60,980 bases of DNA from SAR202 cluster bacterium (GTDB lineage Bacteria > Chloroflexota > Dehalococcoidia > Lucifugimonadales > VGZR01), in the NCBI GenBank assembly GCA_016872515.1, contig VGZR01000013.1, forward strand, positions 1 to 60,980, in the 5' to 3' direction. Numbering within the stretch: position 1 is the stretch's first letter; every line of letters starts with the position of its first letter. The translations under genes were made by a program, and so were the position numbers. Below are positions 17,328 through 26,197 of this stretch, piece by piece. The notes under the pieces were generated by a model. The model was not told where the DNA came from. It saw nothing but the letters and a program-made list of their open reading frames with translations, and did no database searches.

Positions 17328-18013
17328 CCCGCCGGCTTCAGCAGACGCCGCCTCGGTCCCGGGTTTCTGGGCCTCAAGGCGTCTCCGAAAGGCGTGATTT
17401 GAGCCTCAATGGTCGAGTCTGAAGCACCCTGGGGTTGAGGATCCTGTCTTTTCGAGCGATGTTCCACTTCTTCCATGGAAGCTTCTTGGAGCTTTCTGCC
17501 CTCTGGCGGAGGGGCTATGACGTCCATACGAGAAGCAGGAAATCTCGTTACCAAGTCCTTGTCCTCAGCTTCGAGTAGATCTTCAGGCATTTCCGCATCA
17601 GTCGCCTTTGGCAACTGATCAGCCTGTCCGGCCGAGTAAGAACCTGACATCGTTTTGGCGGCTGTGGCCTCCTCCAAGAAATGGAGGAGCACATAACGGT
17701 CAACCTCCGGTCGGGCGAGGAAGCGATCGCCGCAGACGAGACACCTGTGCTCCTGCTCCTTGGCCGTCCCGACCATCTCCTGCAGCCCGAGCCGCAGCAG
17801 CAGTTCCGGCGACTCCAGGTACTGGGTTCGGAACCGGCGGACTGTGGCTTAGTTCACGCTGAGTGCACGGGCTATCCGCGCCGCCGACCATCCCTCTTTC
17901 ACACCCCAGAGGATGAACCGCCGCTCTTCCGCGGTCAGCCATGCGTTGCGCTTGCTCTCGTCCCTGGGGGGAGGGCCATTTTGAAAACGCTCATCCAGAG
18001 TTGGCTGAGGCAA
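17294..18013 (-). pseudogene. HTH/C2H2-type DNA-binding protein, interrupted by TAA
   Basis: Read through on the minus strand, one frame encodes DERFQNGPPPRDESKRN, then LTAEERRFILWGVKEGW and SAARIARALSVN, a TAA at 17849-17851, and then ATVRRFRTQYLESPELLL and CLVCGDRFLARPEVDRYVLLH. The first block plus ATVRRFRTQY makes a complete helix-turn-helix; the stop falls between its helices. The second block is a C2H2 zinc finger (C-x2-C-x12-[Y]-x3-H) in which the first His is Tyr. The only start before the stop is a TTG at 18013. After the finger the frame becomes Pro/Glu-rich and overlaps the PilM-like frame by 34 bases. A sequencing error at the stop cannot be excluded. The downstream part alone could start at 17776. 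Confidence 0.6.
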
Positions 18014-18286
18014 CGAATCCCACCTACGCCTTCCGGCCTGTCGAACTCAGGCGGTGTACGGGTGATGTTCGTATATTATCGCTACCAGTTGCGATGATGG
18101 ATACGCAGTTAGGCACGAGTTTTCTTACCTTTTCTTCCCATGAATTATACGCGACCTGGATAGCACGAGACGAAAATATCTGATGGCAACTCTGTCTGCC
18201 CGTATGACAGGTGATACGGAACATCGGTTTGCCCACAGCCCCGCTTGCCAGCTTATCAATCAGTGACTTGTCAGGTGCCAAGTTCG
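18014..18286. other. Gene-free spacer
   Basis: About 400 bases separate the broken HTH gene from the hydrolase start at 18412. The stretch is less GC-rich than its surroundings. I see no credible coding region on either strand; an 85-codon minus-strand frame lacks recognisable similarity. The right end holds the promoter listed next. Confidence 0.4.
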
Positions 18287-18315
18287 TTGACAGGGGCGAT
18301 TGAACTTACTAACAT
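18287..18315 (+). promoter_or_regulatory. Sigma70-type promoter of the CocE/NonD hydrolase gene
   Basis: A perfect -35 TTGACA, a 17-base spacer and a -10 TAACAT (4 of 6 matches), 97 bases upstream of the chosen start. Confidence 0.6.
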
Positions 18316-18411
18316 GCCGCAGTCTGACTCATGCGAGCCTCCGGCGGACATGCGCCAGACCGTGCGCTGTGCATGGCAAGAAACCGATTCATACACAGAT
18401 TGGAGATGAGC

Positions 18412-20178
18412 ATGCCTAGAAAATACAGTGTCCGATTCGACTCCAAACTGCCGATAAAGCTTCGGGACGGCACAGCGACCTATGCTGACGTGTTTCGCCC
18501 TTCAGCAAGAGGCCAGTTCCCTGCCCTGCTAACCCGAACGCCCTATGACAGGACAGGGCCATTCACCCGGACCGGCTCTCTCGACTCAATCCGCGCCGCT
18601 ATGAACGGCTATGCGGTCGTGCTCCAAGACGTTCGGGGCCGATACGCCTCCGACGGTGAGTTCAGTCCCTTTTTCCAGGAGATCGACGATGGCTACGACA
18701 GCGTAGAGTGGGTGGCCTCCCAGCCCTGGTGCGACGGCAAGGTCGGGATGTTCGGCGGCTCCTACGTCGGCGCGACCCAGTGGCTCGCGGCGTCCAGCCG
18801 CCCCCCGTCCCTGAAGGCCATCGCCCCTGGCATCACCGCCTCCGACTACCACGAAGGGTGGACATGGCAAGGAGGCGCCTTCGAGCTCAGCTTCAACCTC
18901 GGCTGGGTGCTGGCGCACTTCACCGCGGCCAACTATCCTCACCTGGTCAAGCACGCCGGTAAGCCCAAGAGCGGCCTGAAGAAGCTACTGGCCGAAGTGG
19001 ACCGGATGGACGAGGGCTTCAAGTTCGCTCCGATGAAGGAGTGGCCCGTCCTGAAGGACGGCTTGGCCCCTTACTATTACGACTGGCTTGACCATCCCGA
19101 ATACGACGCCTACTGGAAAAAGGTGTCCATCGAGGAGTACCACCCCAAGATTAACGTCCCCGCTCTCAATTATGGTGGCTGGTACGACATCTTCCTCGGC
19201 GGCACCCTTCGCAACTACATGCGCATGAGCAAGGTGGGCGCCACGCCCGCCGCCCGAAAGGGGCAGCGCCTCCTCATCGGCCCTTGGGTGCATCCTGGAG
19301 CAGCCCCCACGTTCGTCGGCTCGCCTGTGGGTAGCCACTACTTCGGAGCCAATTCCTACTCCGGCATGATTGACATCCACGGCATCCTGCTGCGCCATTT
19401 CGACCAGCACCTCAAAGGGGTGGGCGGCGGCGGCGAGAAGTCGGTCCGCATCTTCGTTATGGGCGAGAACGCGTGGCGCTACGAGGACGACTGGCCACTG
19501 TCTCGCGCCAAGGAGACCAAGTTCTTCCTCCACAGCGGCGGGCGGGCCAACACCCTGGAAGGCGACGGTACATTGAGCGAGGATGCGCCCGGAGCCGAGC
19601 CGCCCGACACCTTCCTCTATAATCCGCACAACCCTGTCCCGACGCGCGGCGGCGGACTGTGCTGCTTCGACTCATTCGGCAACCAGGCGGGCGTCTTCGA
19701 TCAGCTCCCCATCGAGACCCGGCCCGATGTCCTGGTGTACTCGACTCCTGAACTCAGGCGCGACGTCGAGGTGACCGGGCCTATCACCGTCAAACTCTAC
19801 GCTGCTTCGTCAGCCCGCGACACGGACTTCACGGCCAAACTCGTGGATGTCGCCCCTGGTGACTGCTCCGCCATCAACTTGACCGACGGTATCATCCGGG
19901 CCAGGTACCGCAAGCTGCGCAGCCCTGCGCAACTCATCGAGCCGGGCAAGGTCTATGAGTACACGATAGACCTGTGGGCGACCAGCAACGTGTTCAAGAA
20001 GGGCCACAAGATCCGCGTCGAGATATCCAGCAGCAACTTCCCACGCTTCGACCGGAACCCGAACACGGGCAATCCCATCGGTGAAGACGGCCTAGAGGCC
20101 TTCAAGACCGCCACCCAGACCATCCTGCACGACGACAAGCACCAGTCCCACATCGTGCTGCCGGTCGTGCCCAGGTAA
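18412..20178 (+). CDS. CocE/NonD-family hydrolase (X-Pro dipeptidyl-peptidase S15-like)
   Basis: A 588-residue alpha/beta hydrolase. The N-terminal domain has LRDGTATYADVFRP, DVRGRYASDGEF and the nucleophile elbow GMFGGSYVGATQWLAA, in which the Ser of GGSYVG is catalytic (about residue 120). The C-terminal third (from about 380) is the XPDPA jelly-roll (DVEVTGPITVKLYAASSARDTDFTAKL). Family members hydrolyse X-Pro peptides, cocaine-like esters or glutaryl-amides, so a serine esterase/amidase is a safe call and the substrate is open. I chose ATG 18412 because GGAG lies 6 bases upstream; ATG 18406 would be too close to it. No signal peptide is seen. Confidence 0.88.
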   Translation: MPRKYSVRFDSKLPIKLRDGTATYADVFRPSARGQFPALLTRTPYDRTGPFTRTGSLDSIRAAMNGYAVVLQDVRGRYASDGEFSPFFQEIDDGYDSVEWVASQPWCDGKVGMFGGSYVGATQWLAASSRPPSLKAIAPGITASDYHEGWTWQGGAFELSFNLGWVLAHFTAANYPHLVKHAGKPKSGLKKLLAEVDRMDEGFKFAPMKEWPVLKDGLAPYYYDWLDHPEYDAYWKKVSIEEYHPKINVPALNYGGWYDIFLGGTLRNYMRMSKVGATPAARKGQRLLIGPWVHPGAAPTFVGSPVGSHYFGANSYSGMIDIHGILLRHFDQHLKGVGGGGEKSVRIFVMGENAWRYEDDWPLSRAKETKFFLHSGGRANTLEGDGTLSEDAPGAEPPDTFLYNPHNPVPTRGGGLCCFDSFGNQAGVFDQLPIETRPDVLVYSTPELRRDVEVTGPITVKLYAASSARDTDFTAKLVDVAPGDCSAINLTDGIIRARYRKLRSPAQLIEPGKVYEYTIDLWATSNVFKKGHKIRVEISSSNFPRFDRNPNTGNPIGEDGLEAFKTATQTILHDDKHQSHIVLPVVPR

Positions 20179-20238
20179 GAGGTCGCGCGCCAGCCTCGCC
20201 CGGAAGGAAGCCGAGCGGCAACAGAGCTGCAGGCCCCG

Positions 20239-21021
20239 TCACCGCCCTTGGTAGCGGGGCTTGCGCTTTTCTAGGAACGCCTCGATACCCTCTTGGGCGT
20301 CCTGGGTGCTCCGTACCTGACCAAACAGGTCCCGTTCCACGGCCAAGCCGTCCTCCAGGCCTTCCCTTGCCCCCTCGTGGATGGCCCGCTTCGCCAGGAC
20401 CAGCGCGATAGGCGGCTTGGCGGCGAGTGTCGCCCCGAGCCTCAGCGCCTCGTCAAGAACCTCTTCGTCCGGCACCACGCAGTTCACCAGGCCGAGCGAC
20501 AAGGCGTGCGAGGCAGGGACAGGCGTGCCTGTCATCACCATCTCCAGCGCCGCCGTCTTCCCAACCAGACGCGGGAGGCGCTGCGTGCCTCCCCAGCCGG
20601 GGATGATGCCCAGGTTGATTTCAGGCAGGGCGAAGCTGGCCGATGCGCCCGCAATGCGCAGGTCGCACGCCATCGCCACCTCGCACCCGCCGCCGAACGC
20701 GATGCCCCGCACCGCCGCAATGACCGGTTTGGGGAGCGATTCTATGTAATCGCAGACGCTATGCCCAAGGGCCCCAAACTCAACCGACTTGGCCTCATCG
20801 AGCCACACCAACTCCTGGATATCAGCGCCCGCGCTGAACGCCTTCGGCAACGCCGAGGCTAGAACAATCACGCGCACCTCGGGATTGCCGGCGCACTCCT
20901 TGAGCGCGCCTTTCAAGTCTTGAAGGACCCCCTGGCTCAACGCGTTGACCGGCGGCCTGCTAAGCGTTAGCAAGGCCTGGCTATCTCGGACCAAAAGTTC
21001 AATGTGGGACTGGCTCGCCAA
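20239..21021 (-). CDS. Enoyl-CoA hydratase/isomerase family protein
   Basis: A 260-residue crotonase-fold enzyme. FSAGADIQEL forms the first half of the oxyanion hole and AFGGGCEVAMACDLRIA the second. PEINLGIIPGWGGTQRLPR carries the catalytic Glu of true hydratases. Length and C-terminal EGIEAFLEKRKPRYQGR match short-chain enoyl-CoA hydratases of fatty-acid and amino-acid breakdown. It stands alone on the minus strand between two plus-strand genes. A specific chain length cannot be assigned. Confidence 0.9.
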   Translation of the reverse strand: MASQSHIELLVRDSQALLTLSRPPVNALSQGVLQDLKGALKECAGNPEVRVIVLASALPKAFSAGADIQELVWLDEAKSVEFGALGHSVCDYIESLPKPVIAAVRGIAFGGGCEVAMACDLRIAGASASFALPEINLGIIPGWGGTQRLPRLVGKTAALEMVMTGTPVPASHALSLGLVNCVVPDEEVLDEALRLGATLAAKPPIALVLAKRAIHEGAREGLEDGLAVERDLFGQVRSTQDAQEGIEAFLEKRKPRYQGR

Positions 21022-21234
21022 CGCCGTTCACCCCCGCCAGACTTTCCAAGAGTGTCACCTTGATGAAACCTGGGCAAAGGAGAGGATATTCCGGTGCGTT
21101 GTGCATGTCCAGCACGAAAGGCGTCAACAGACAGGATTCACGAGGCCTTCACGCCGCCATGGTCTGGCAACACGAACATGCCACGACATCCTTCTCTACT
21201 CTTGGGCACATCAATAGACACAAGGAGGTACACC

Positions 21235-22050
21235 ATGACCCAGCGCGCTCAAGAACGCTTGTCAATCGGACGCCTGCTCAGCCAGCACGGCAAGACGGCC
21301 ATCATCACTGGAGGAGCGATGGGCATCGGCAAGGGCATCGCCGACCGCTTCGCCGAGGCCGAGGCCAATGTGGTCATCGTGGACCTCAATCAGGAGGAGG
21401 CGCAGAAAGCCGTGGACGCGGTCGTCAAAGCGGGCGGCAAAGCTGTCGCAGCGGGCTGCGACGTCTCCGACGAGTCCACGGTCAAGGCAACCGTCAAGAA
21501 GGCAATCACCGCCTTCGGACGCGTGGATGTCCTGGTGAATAACGCGGGGATCTATCCGTTCGCTCCTGCCCTCCAGATGCTCGTGGCCGAATGGGACCGC
21601 ATCCAGGCGGTCAACCTTAGGGGCCTCTTCCTCTTCTCGCGGGAGTTCGCCAATCAGGTCATCCGGCAAGGCGGCGGCGGGGTCATCGTCAACATCGGCT
21701 CCATAGACTCTCTTCACCCCTCTGCTGTGGGTTTAGCCGCTTACGACGCCTCCAAGGGCGGCGTACTCATGTTCACCAAGAACTTCGCCTTGGAAGTGGC
21801 GCCGTACGGCATCCGCGTCAACATGATTGCGCCGGAAGGCATCGTCACGGAGGGCGTGCAAAAAGGGCTGACCGGCCTCACGCCGGAGCAGATGAAGGCG
21901 ATGAAGGAGCAGTTCCTAGCGCGAGTGCCCCTAGGACGCTGGGGCATGCCCGACGACATCGCGACGGTTGCCCTGTTCCTGGCCTCGCCTGCCGCGTCGT
22001 ACATGACGGGAAGCTACATGGTCGTGGACGGCGGTAGGCTGCTCACCTAG
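21235..22050 (+). CDS. Short-chain dehydrogenase/reductase (SDR)
   Basis: A 271-residue classical SDR oxidoreductase. It shows the cofactor motif TGGAMGIG, the acidic residue VIVDLN after beta2 that favours NAD(H), CDVSDES, the NNAG motif (DVLVNNAGIYPFAP), the catalytic Ser in NIGSIDSLHPS and Y-x3-K in YDASKGG. A strong Shine-Dalgarno AAGGAGGT sits directly upstream of ATG 21235; the frame is open for 47 more codons upstream, but these are not protein-like. Substrate unknown; glucose-dehydrogenase-like and 3-oxoacyl reductase-like SDRs are both possible. Confidence 0.9.
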   Translation: MTQRAQERLSIGRLLSQHGKTAIITGGAMGIGKGIADRFAEAEANVVIVDLNQEEAQKAVDAVVKAGGKAVAAGCDVSDESTVKATVKKAITAFGRVDVLVNNAGIYPFAPALQMLVAEWDRIQAVNLRGLFLFSREFANQVIRQGGGGVIVNIGSIDSLHPSAVGLAAYDASKGGVLMFTKNFALEVAPYGIRVNMIAPEGIVTEGVQKGLTGLTPEQMKAMKEQFLARVPLGRWGMPDDIATVALFLASPAASYMTGSYMVVDGGRLLT

Positions 22051-22084
22051 AACCGCAACAGAGAGACCCTCACACGCGAGAAGG

Positions 22085-22654
22085 CTATCTGCGGCTGTTG
22101 CGTCCCATCCGCGCCTGCGAAACCAACGCCCCTAGGACCCGCCCATCGAAGCCCAGTTCGACGGCCTTGGCCACGTCGTCGCGCGCGGGTTCGTCCATCC
22201 CCAGCCGAGCGCGTGCCATCGCCCGTACAGCGTATCCGGATGCGAACTTCGGATCGAGCGCTAACGCCCGTTCGGCATCCTCGATGGCACGCTCGGGATA
22301 GAGGGCTTCGAAGTAGGCTGCCGCCCTGTTGTTATAGGCGTGGACGTGTGCTGGGTTACATTCGATGGCCTTTGTGAAATCCTCGATAGCCAGGGCGAGC
22401 TGCTGGACGTGCACATAGGCCATGCCGCGGTTGTAGTACGCCTCGGCGTTCCCCGGCTCTAGACCGATGACCTGGGTAAAGTCCTCGATGGCTTGTTGGG
22501 GCTGCACAAGCTGTCCATAGAGAACGCCTCGCCTGAAATGGGCTTGAACGCTCGAGGAGTTCTCTTCGATGGCCCTGGTCTCAGCGGCCACGGCCTGTTC
22601 GAGGCGGGCGAGCACTTCGGCACTATCGCCGCCATTCTGGTGGTGGTGCTGCAT
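22085..22654 (-). CDS. TPR-repeat protein
   Basis: A 189-residue soluble protein of four consecutive tetratricopeptide repeats from about residue 37. Examples are AHFRRGVLYGQLVQPQQAIE, AYYNRGMAYVHVQQLALAIE, AYNNRAAAYFEALYPERAIE and GYAVRAMARARLGMDEPARD, each with the A8/G8 and A20 pattern. Such proteins mediate protein-protein contacts. It is convergent with the SDR gene and starts 21 bases downstream of the MFS transporter stop on the same strand, so it is likely cotranscribed with that gene. Confidence 0.85.
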   Translation of the reverse strand: MQHHHQNGGDSAEVLARLEQAVAAETRAIEENSSSVQAHFRRGVLYGQLVQPQQAIEDFTQVIGLEPGNAEAYYNRGMAYVHVQQLALAIEDFTKAIECNPAHVHAYNNRAAAYFEALYPERAIEDAERALALDPKFASGYAVRAMARARLGMDEPARDDVAKAVELGFDGRVLGALVSQARMGRNSRR

Positions 22655-22675
22655 CGTCTGGTCAGTATAGCAGCC

Positions 22676-23986
22676 CTATCTGGCCTGCTTCACCTTGGCC
22701 TGGGTCAGCAGAAGGATGGCGGCCACCTGCATCGCCGCCATCACGAGGAACGCTATCTGGTAGCTTCCAGTCGTATCGTAGGATAGGCCGGCGAGCAGCG
22801 GGCCGAGGGCGAACGGGAACACCGTTGCGAGGTTGACGAGGCCCATGATGCTGCCGAACGATTTGAGACCGAAGCCCTCCTGCACTAGCAAGGGCCCCAG
22901 GGCGCCGAACGCGCCCATGCACAGCCCGAAGAGAGGAACGCCCGTCCACATCAGCACGGGGTAGGCCGGGTTGAGCATCAAGATCAGACCAACAATCTGG
23001 CCGGCAAAACTCAGCATCATCACGAACCGCGCCGGGATGCGCTCAGTCAGGTAGCCGAAGCTGAACTTGCCGGCCATGCCTGCCGCAGCCACAACGCTTA
23101 GCGCGATGGATGCCTGGGCGTTTGAGACATCCTCAGCCGTAAAATGGGCATACACTTGGGCCACGACCACCGTATAGACGAAGTTCCCTAACAGAACAAC
23201 AAGTGTGATGACGTAGAAGGAACGGACGCGCAGCGCCTCGCGAACGGTCCAGCCAGCCAATGCCAGCGGGGCAGCTTGGCGGCTTTCAGAAACACCCGAG
23301 GCAGAGCCACCTGCAGCAACAACTGGGGGCACCTTCGGCCGCTCGCGCACCACCAGGAACGACAAGACCGCCAACGCCATACACGATATGCCGAGGACCA
23401 GGTAGCCTGCCTGCCAAGAAGCGGTGGCCAAGACCGCGCTGACGATGAGCGGGAGCACCAGGCCGCCAAAGTTATTCCCCATCATGGTCAACCCCATGAC
23501 GCGGCCACGGGTCTTGGGAAACCAGATGCCAACCAGGCGACCCGCTGGCAGCAGGGCTGCGCCAGAGAAGCAGACGAACTGCAGGACGCTCAGCCCGTAC
23601 CAGTGCCAGAGGGCTCCCATCAGAGGCCGCAGCAGGAAACTCAGGCCCATCAACGCCAGCGAGAAGGACATGACCGGCCTGGCCCCGTACCGGTCCATCA
23701 CACGCCCGATAAGTGGGGCCGTCAGGCTGCCAAGCGCCCAGATGGAGAGCGATGCGCTGATCTGTGTCCGGCTCCAGCCGAACTCCTTTTCAAGAGGCTC
23801 CACGAAGATGCTGAACGCGTAGTTGCTGGAGCCGATCGCCAGTGCCGCCCCGCTAAAGGCTGCGGCGGCGGCGACCCATCCTGGGGAGATGCTGGTCAGA
23901 GGAGCCGGCACGCCGATCTGGGAACGGCGCTCCCCCTTGGATTCGGGCTCCACGGGGAGCGCATCGGAGCCGGAGGAGTTCGCCAT
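22676..23986 (-). CDS. MFS transporter
   Basis: A 436-residue inner-membrane transporter with twelve hydrophobic segments. GRVMDRYGARPV between TM2 and TM3 is the MFS signature loop (family pattern G-x3-D-R-x-G-x-R), and the second-half counterpart is GYLTERIPARFV. The pattern resembles monocarboxylate/oxalate-formate antiporter-type MFS proteins; the substrate is unassigned. A 33-residue hydrophilic N-terminus precedes TM1. It lies 2 bases downstream of the zinc alcohol dehydrogenase stop and just upstream of the TPR gene, so dehydrogenase, transporter and TPR protein probably form one transcript. Confidence 0.88.
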   Translation of the reverse strand: MANSSGSDALPVEPESKGERRSQIGVPAPLTSISPGWVAAAAAFSGAALAIGSSNYAFSIFVEPLEKEFGWSRTQISASLSIWALGSLTAPLIGRVMDRYGARPVMSFSLALMGLSFLLRPLMGALWHWYGLSVLQFVCFSGAALLPAGRLVGIWFPKTRGRVMGLTMMGNNFGGLVLPLIVSAVLATASWQAGYLVLGISCMALAVLSFLVVRERPKVPPVVAAGGSASGVSESRQAAPLALAGWTVREALRVRSFYVITLVVLLGNFVYTVVVAQVYAHFTAEDVSNAQASIALSVVAAAGMAGKFSFGYLTERIPARFVMMLSFAGQIVGLILMLNPAYPVLMWTGVPLFGLCMGAFGALGPLLVQEGFGLKSFGSIMGLVNLATVFPFALGPLLAGLSYDTTGSYQIAFLVMAAMQVAAILLLTQAKVKQAR

Positions 23987-23988
23987 CC

Positions 23989-25077
23989 CTAGAAGACGAT
24001 GACCCCCCGGCCGTCCTCTCCCCTCGCGAGGGCGTCGAAGCCTTCGTTGATCTTCTCCAAGGGGTAGCGGCGCGTGACCAGGCCGTCCAGGTCGAGTTTA
24101 CCTTTGAGGTAGTAGTCCACGATCTTGCCGAAGGTCTCGTGAGGACTGGCTGAGCCGTAGTAGCTCCCCATGAGGGTCTTTTGGTTGCGCACCAGATCCA
24201 CCATGTTGATGGGCGCGGTTGCGCCCTCCGGCGCCAGGCCCACGAGGATGGCCGTCCCGCTCTTGCGGAGGGAGCCGACCGCGGCGGCGGTAGTGGCCGC
24301 GCTGCCGAAACTGTCTATGGCCACGTCAACGCCGCCACCGGTAAGCTCCTGAATCGTCTTCACTGGATCCTTCTCGCGTGAGTTGACCACATCGGTGGCG
24401 CCGAAGCGGTACGTGAACTCGAGCTTGTGGTCGAAGATGTCCACAGCAATGATGCGGCTGGCATTGACGAGCTTGGCCCCCTGGATGACGTTGAGACCGA
24501 CACCGCCGCAGCCGAAGACGGCCACGGTCGCGCCAGGCCGGACGGCCGGGTTGTTGATGACCGCACCGACGCCCGTGGTTACACTGCACCCGATGAGGGC
24601 AGCCACCTCCATCGGCACCTCGGACGGGATGGGCTGGCACGCCTGCTCGGGCACCACGAGCGTTTCGGCGAACACTCCGATTTTGGCCATCTGGAAGATG
24701 TCTTGTTTCCCAAGGTGGAGGCGGACCGTGCCGTCGAACAGGCGCGGCCCCGTCTTGCGGTTGGTGTCGCAAAGGTGCGGGTTGCCGGTTCGGCAGGAGC
24801 GGCAGTGGCCGCAGTTGGACACGAAGGAAAGGATGCAGCGGTCGCCGGGCTTCAAACGGGTAACGCCCTGCCCCACTTCGACGACTGTTCCCGCACCCTC
24901 ATGTCCGAGGACGATAGGCATCGGCAGCGTCCCGGTGCCGATTATGATGTGGTGGTCGCTGGCGCAGACGCCAGCGGCGCCGGTCTTGATGCGGACCTCG
25001 CCCGCCTTCGGCGGATCCTGTTGAAGATTCTCTATCTTGAGCGGTTTGTTGACCTCATAGAGCACTGCGGCCTTCAT
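23989..25077 (-). CDS. Zinc-dependent alcohol dehydrogenase
   Basis: A 362-residue medium-chain dehydrogenase. Catalytic zinc ligands are visible as Cys in GVCASDHH (about residue 38), His in LGHEGAGTVVEVG and Cys in IGCSVTTGVGAV. The structural zinc loop NCGHCRSCRTGNPHLC keeps all four cysteines. The NAD-binding motif is VFGCGGVGLNV, followed by the Asp of VDIFDHKLE. It resembles class III/benzyl-alcohol-type enzymes. It heads a minus-strand set with an MFS transporter and a TPR protein, suggesting import and oxidation of an alcohol. Confidence 0.92.
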   Translation of the reverse strand: MKAAVLYEVNKPLKIENLQQDPPKAGEVRIKTGAAGVCASDHHIIIGTGTLPMPIVLGHEGAGTVVEVGQGVTRLKPGDRCILSFVSNCGHCRSCRTGNPHLCDTNRKTGPRLFDGTVRLHLGKQDIFQMAKIGVFAETLVVPEQACQPIPSEVPMEVAALIGCSVTTGVGAVINNPAVRPGATVAVFGCGGVGLNVIQGAKLVNASRIIAVDIFDHKLEFTYRFGATDVVNSREKDPVKTIQELTGGGVDVAIDSFGSAATTAAAVGSLRKSGTAILVGLAPEGATAPINMVDLVRNQKTLMGSYYGSASPHETFGKIVDYYLKGKLDLDGLVTRRYPLEKINEGFDALARGEDGRGVIVF

Positions 25078-25169
25078 CGTGACTCTCCCATGTCAGTCGT
25101 CTCGTTTGACTCTAACACCCGCGCGCGCGGATGTCATTACCAAAGCGCTGAGTGGCAAGACGACTATGC

Positions 25170-25175
25170 TATAGT
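25170..25175 (+). promoter_or_regulatory. -10 element immediately before a start codon (possible leaderless transcript)
   Basis: TATAGT in GACTATGCTATAGTGCGG ends 6 bases before ATG 25182. Transcription would begin at or near the start codon, and no Shine-Dalgarno sequence is present. Confidence 0.4.
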
Positions 25176-25181
25176 GCGGCC

Positions 25182-26183
25182 ATGCCTGGGAAGACCGACG
25201 CGACGACCTTGCATACTTCGTCGAAGCCAATGTGCTCACTGGTCGCGCAGTCGAACGGGGAGGACCCCGTCGGCTCCGTCCCGACCTGGGAGCGGTGCCT
25301 GGTCATGGAGCTGGCCCCGCCATGGGAGCACGACGTGGCCGAGTCGAAGCACTTCCCTGCCCTTGCGCGGGAGGCGCTGAAACGGGCCGAGAAGTCAGGC
25401 CCTCCCACGCGGCTCCAGTGCATCCTGCCCGACCCGCAACATTCGCGGCCTGGACATGCTCGGGTGATGCTGTTCCGGCGGACGGCTGGCCCACTCGCCT
25501 TCCACTCAAGGGCTGAATACGTCGTGCCAGATGCCGAACTCGGAGCGCTTGCGGCGGCTCTGCTCAACGGGCCAAGCGCTGCGCAGGGCTACGAGCGCTA
25601 CCGTGTGGATGGCAGCCGCATGCGGGACATCCTGGTCTGCACCCACGGCAGCCGCGACGCCTGCTGCGCGACCTTCGGTTTCCCCGTCTATCAAGCCCTA
25701 AGGGGCATGGTGGCCAGATTCCAGGGAACTGTGCGCGTCTGGCGCACGAGCCATACTGGCGGGCACAGGTTCGCTCCGACTGTCATTGACCTGCCTGATG
25801 GCCGGTACTGGGGGCATCTGGACGAAGACCTCATTGAGACTGTTCTGGGGCGCAAAGGCCCTGTAGAGACGCTGCGGATGCACTACCGTGGCTGGACAGG
25901 GATGTCGGGAGGGCCACTGCAGGCCGCCGAGCGAGAGGCGTTTCTGCACGAAGGCTGGTCCTGGATCGGCTATCTCAAGGTTGGCAAGCTTCGGGATGGG
26001 GTCTCGACCATGGGGCAGTATATTGTACAGATAGATTTCGCCTCCCCGGATGGCGCGGTCAAGGGAGCATTCGAGGCGGTGGTGGAGACTCTGTGGAGCG
26101 TGCCGGTGCCGCAGTGCATGTCGCCGGGGACGAAGGGCGAGTCGCCGCAGTACAGGGTTGCGGACTTGCAGCGTCTTGTGTGA
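25182..26183 (+). CDS. Sucrase/ferredoxin-like family protein
   Basis: A 333-residue protein with the hallmark of the Suc_Fer-like family: VCTHGSRDACCATFG (thioredoxin-like ferredoxin motif with Cys residues) followed by VRVWRTSHTGGHRFAPTVIDLPDGRYWG (about residues 185-215). An N-terminal Cys in CSLVAQ and another in WERCLVMEL precede it. These proteins are predicted thioredoxin-fold iron-sulfur proteins with no firm biochemical role. ATG 25182 is preferred because it follows the -10 element; a GTG at 25152 would lie upstream of that element. It is divergent from the dehydrogenase gene. Confidence 0.82.
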   Translation: MPGKTDATTLHTSSKPMCSLVAQSNGEDPVGSVPTWERCLVMELAPPWEHDVAESKHFPALAREALKRAEKSGPPTRLQCILPDPQHSRPGHARVMLFRRTAGPLAFHSRAEYVVPDAELGALAAALLNGPSAAQGYERYRVDGSRMRDILVCTHGSRDACCATFGFPVYQALRGMVARFQGTVRVWRTSHTGGHRFAPTVIDLPDGRYWGHLDEDLIETVLGRKGPVETLRMHYRGWTGMSGGPLQAAEREAFLHEGWSWIGYLKVGKLRDGVSTMGQYIVQIDFASPDGAVKGAFEAVVETLWSVPVPQCMSPGTKGESPQYRVADLQRLV

Positions 26184-26197
26184 AGAGGCCTGGCGTG

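Noticed and set aside
17849-17851. TAA in the HTH gene as a recoded (Sec or Pyl) codon
   Set aside because: Selenocysteine uses UGA and pyrrolysine UAG. The position corresponds to a surface residue of the HTH turn, not a catalytic Cys.
18024-18281. 85-codon minus-strand frame in the gene-free spacer
   Set aside because: No recognised similarity, no ribosome-binding site and a mixed composition; treated as non-coding.
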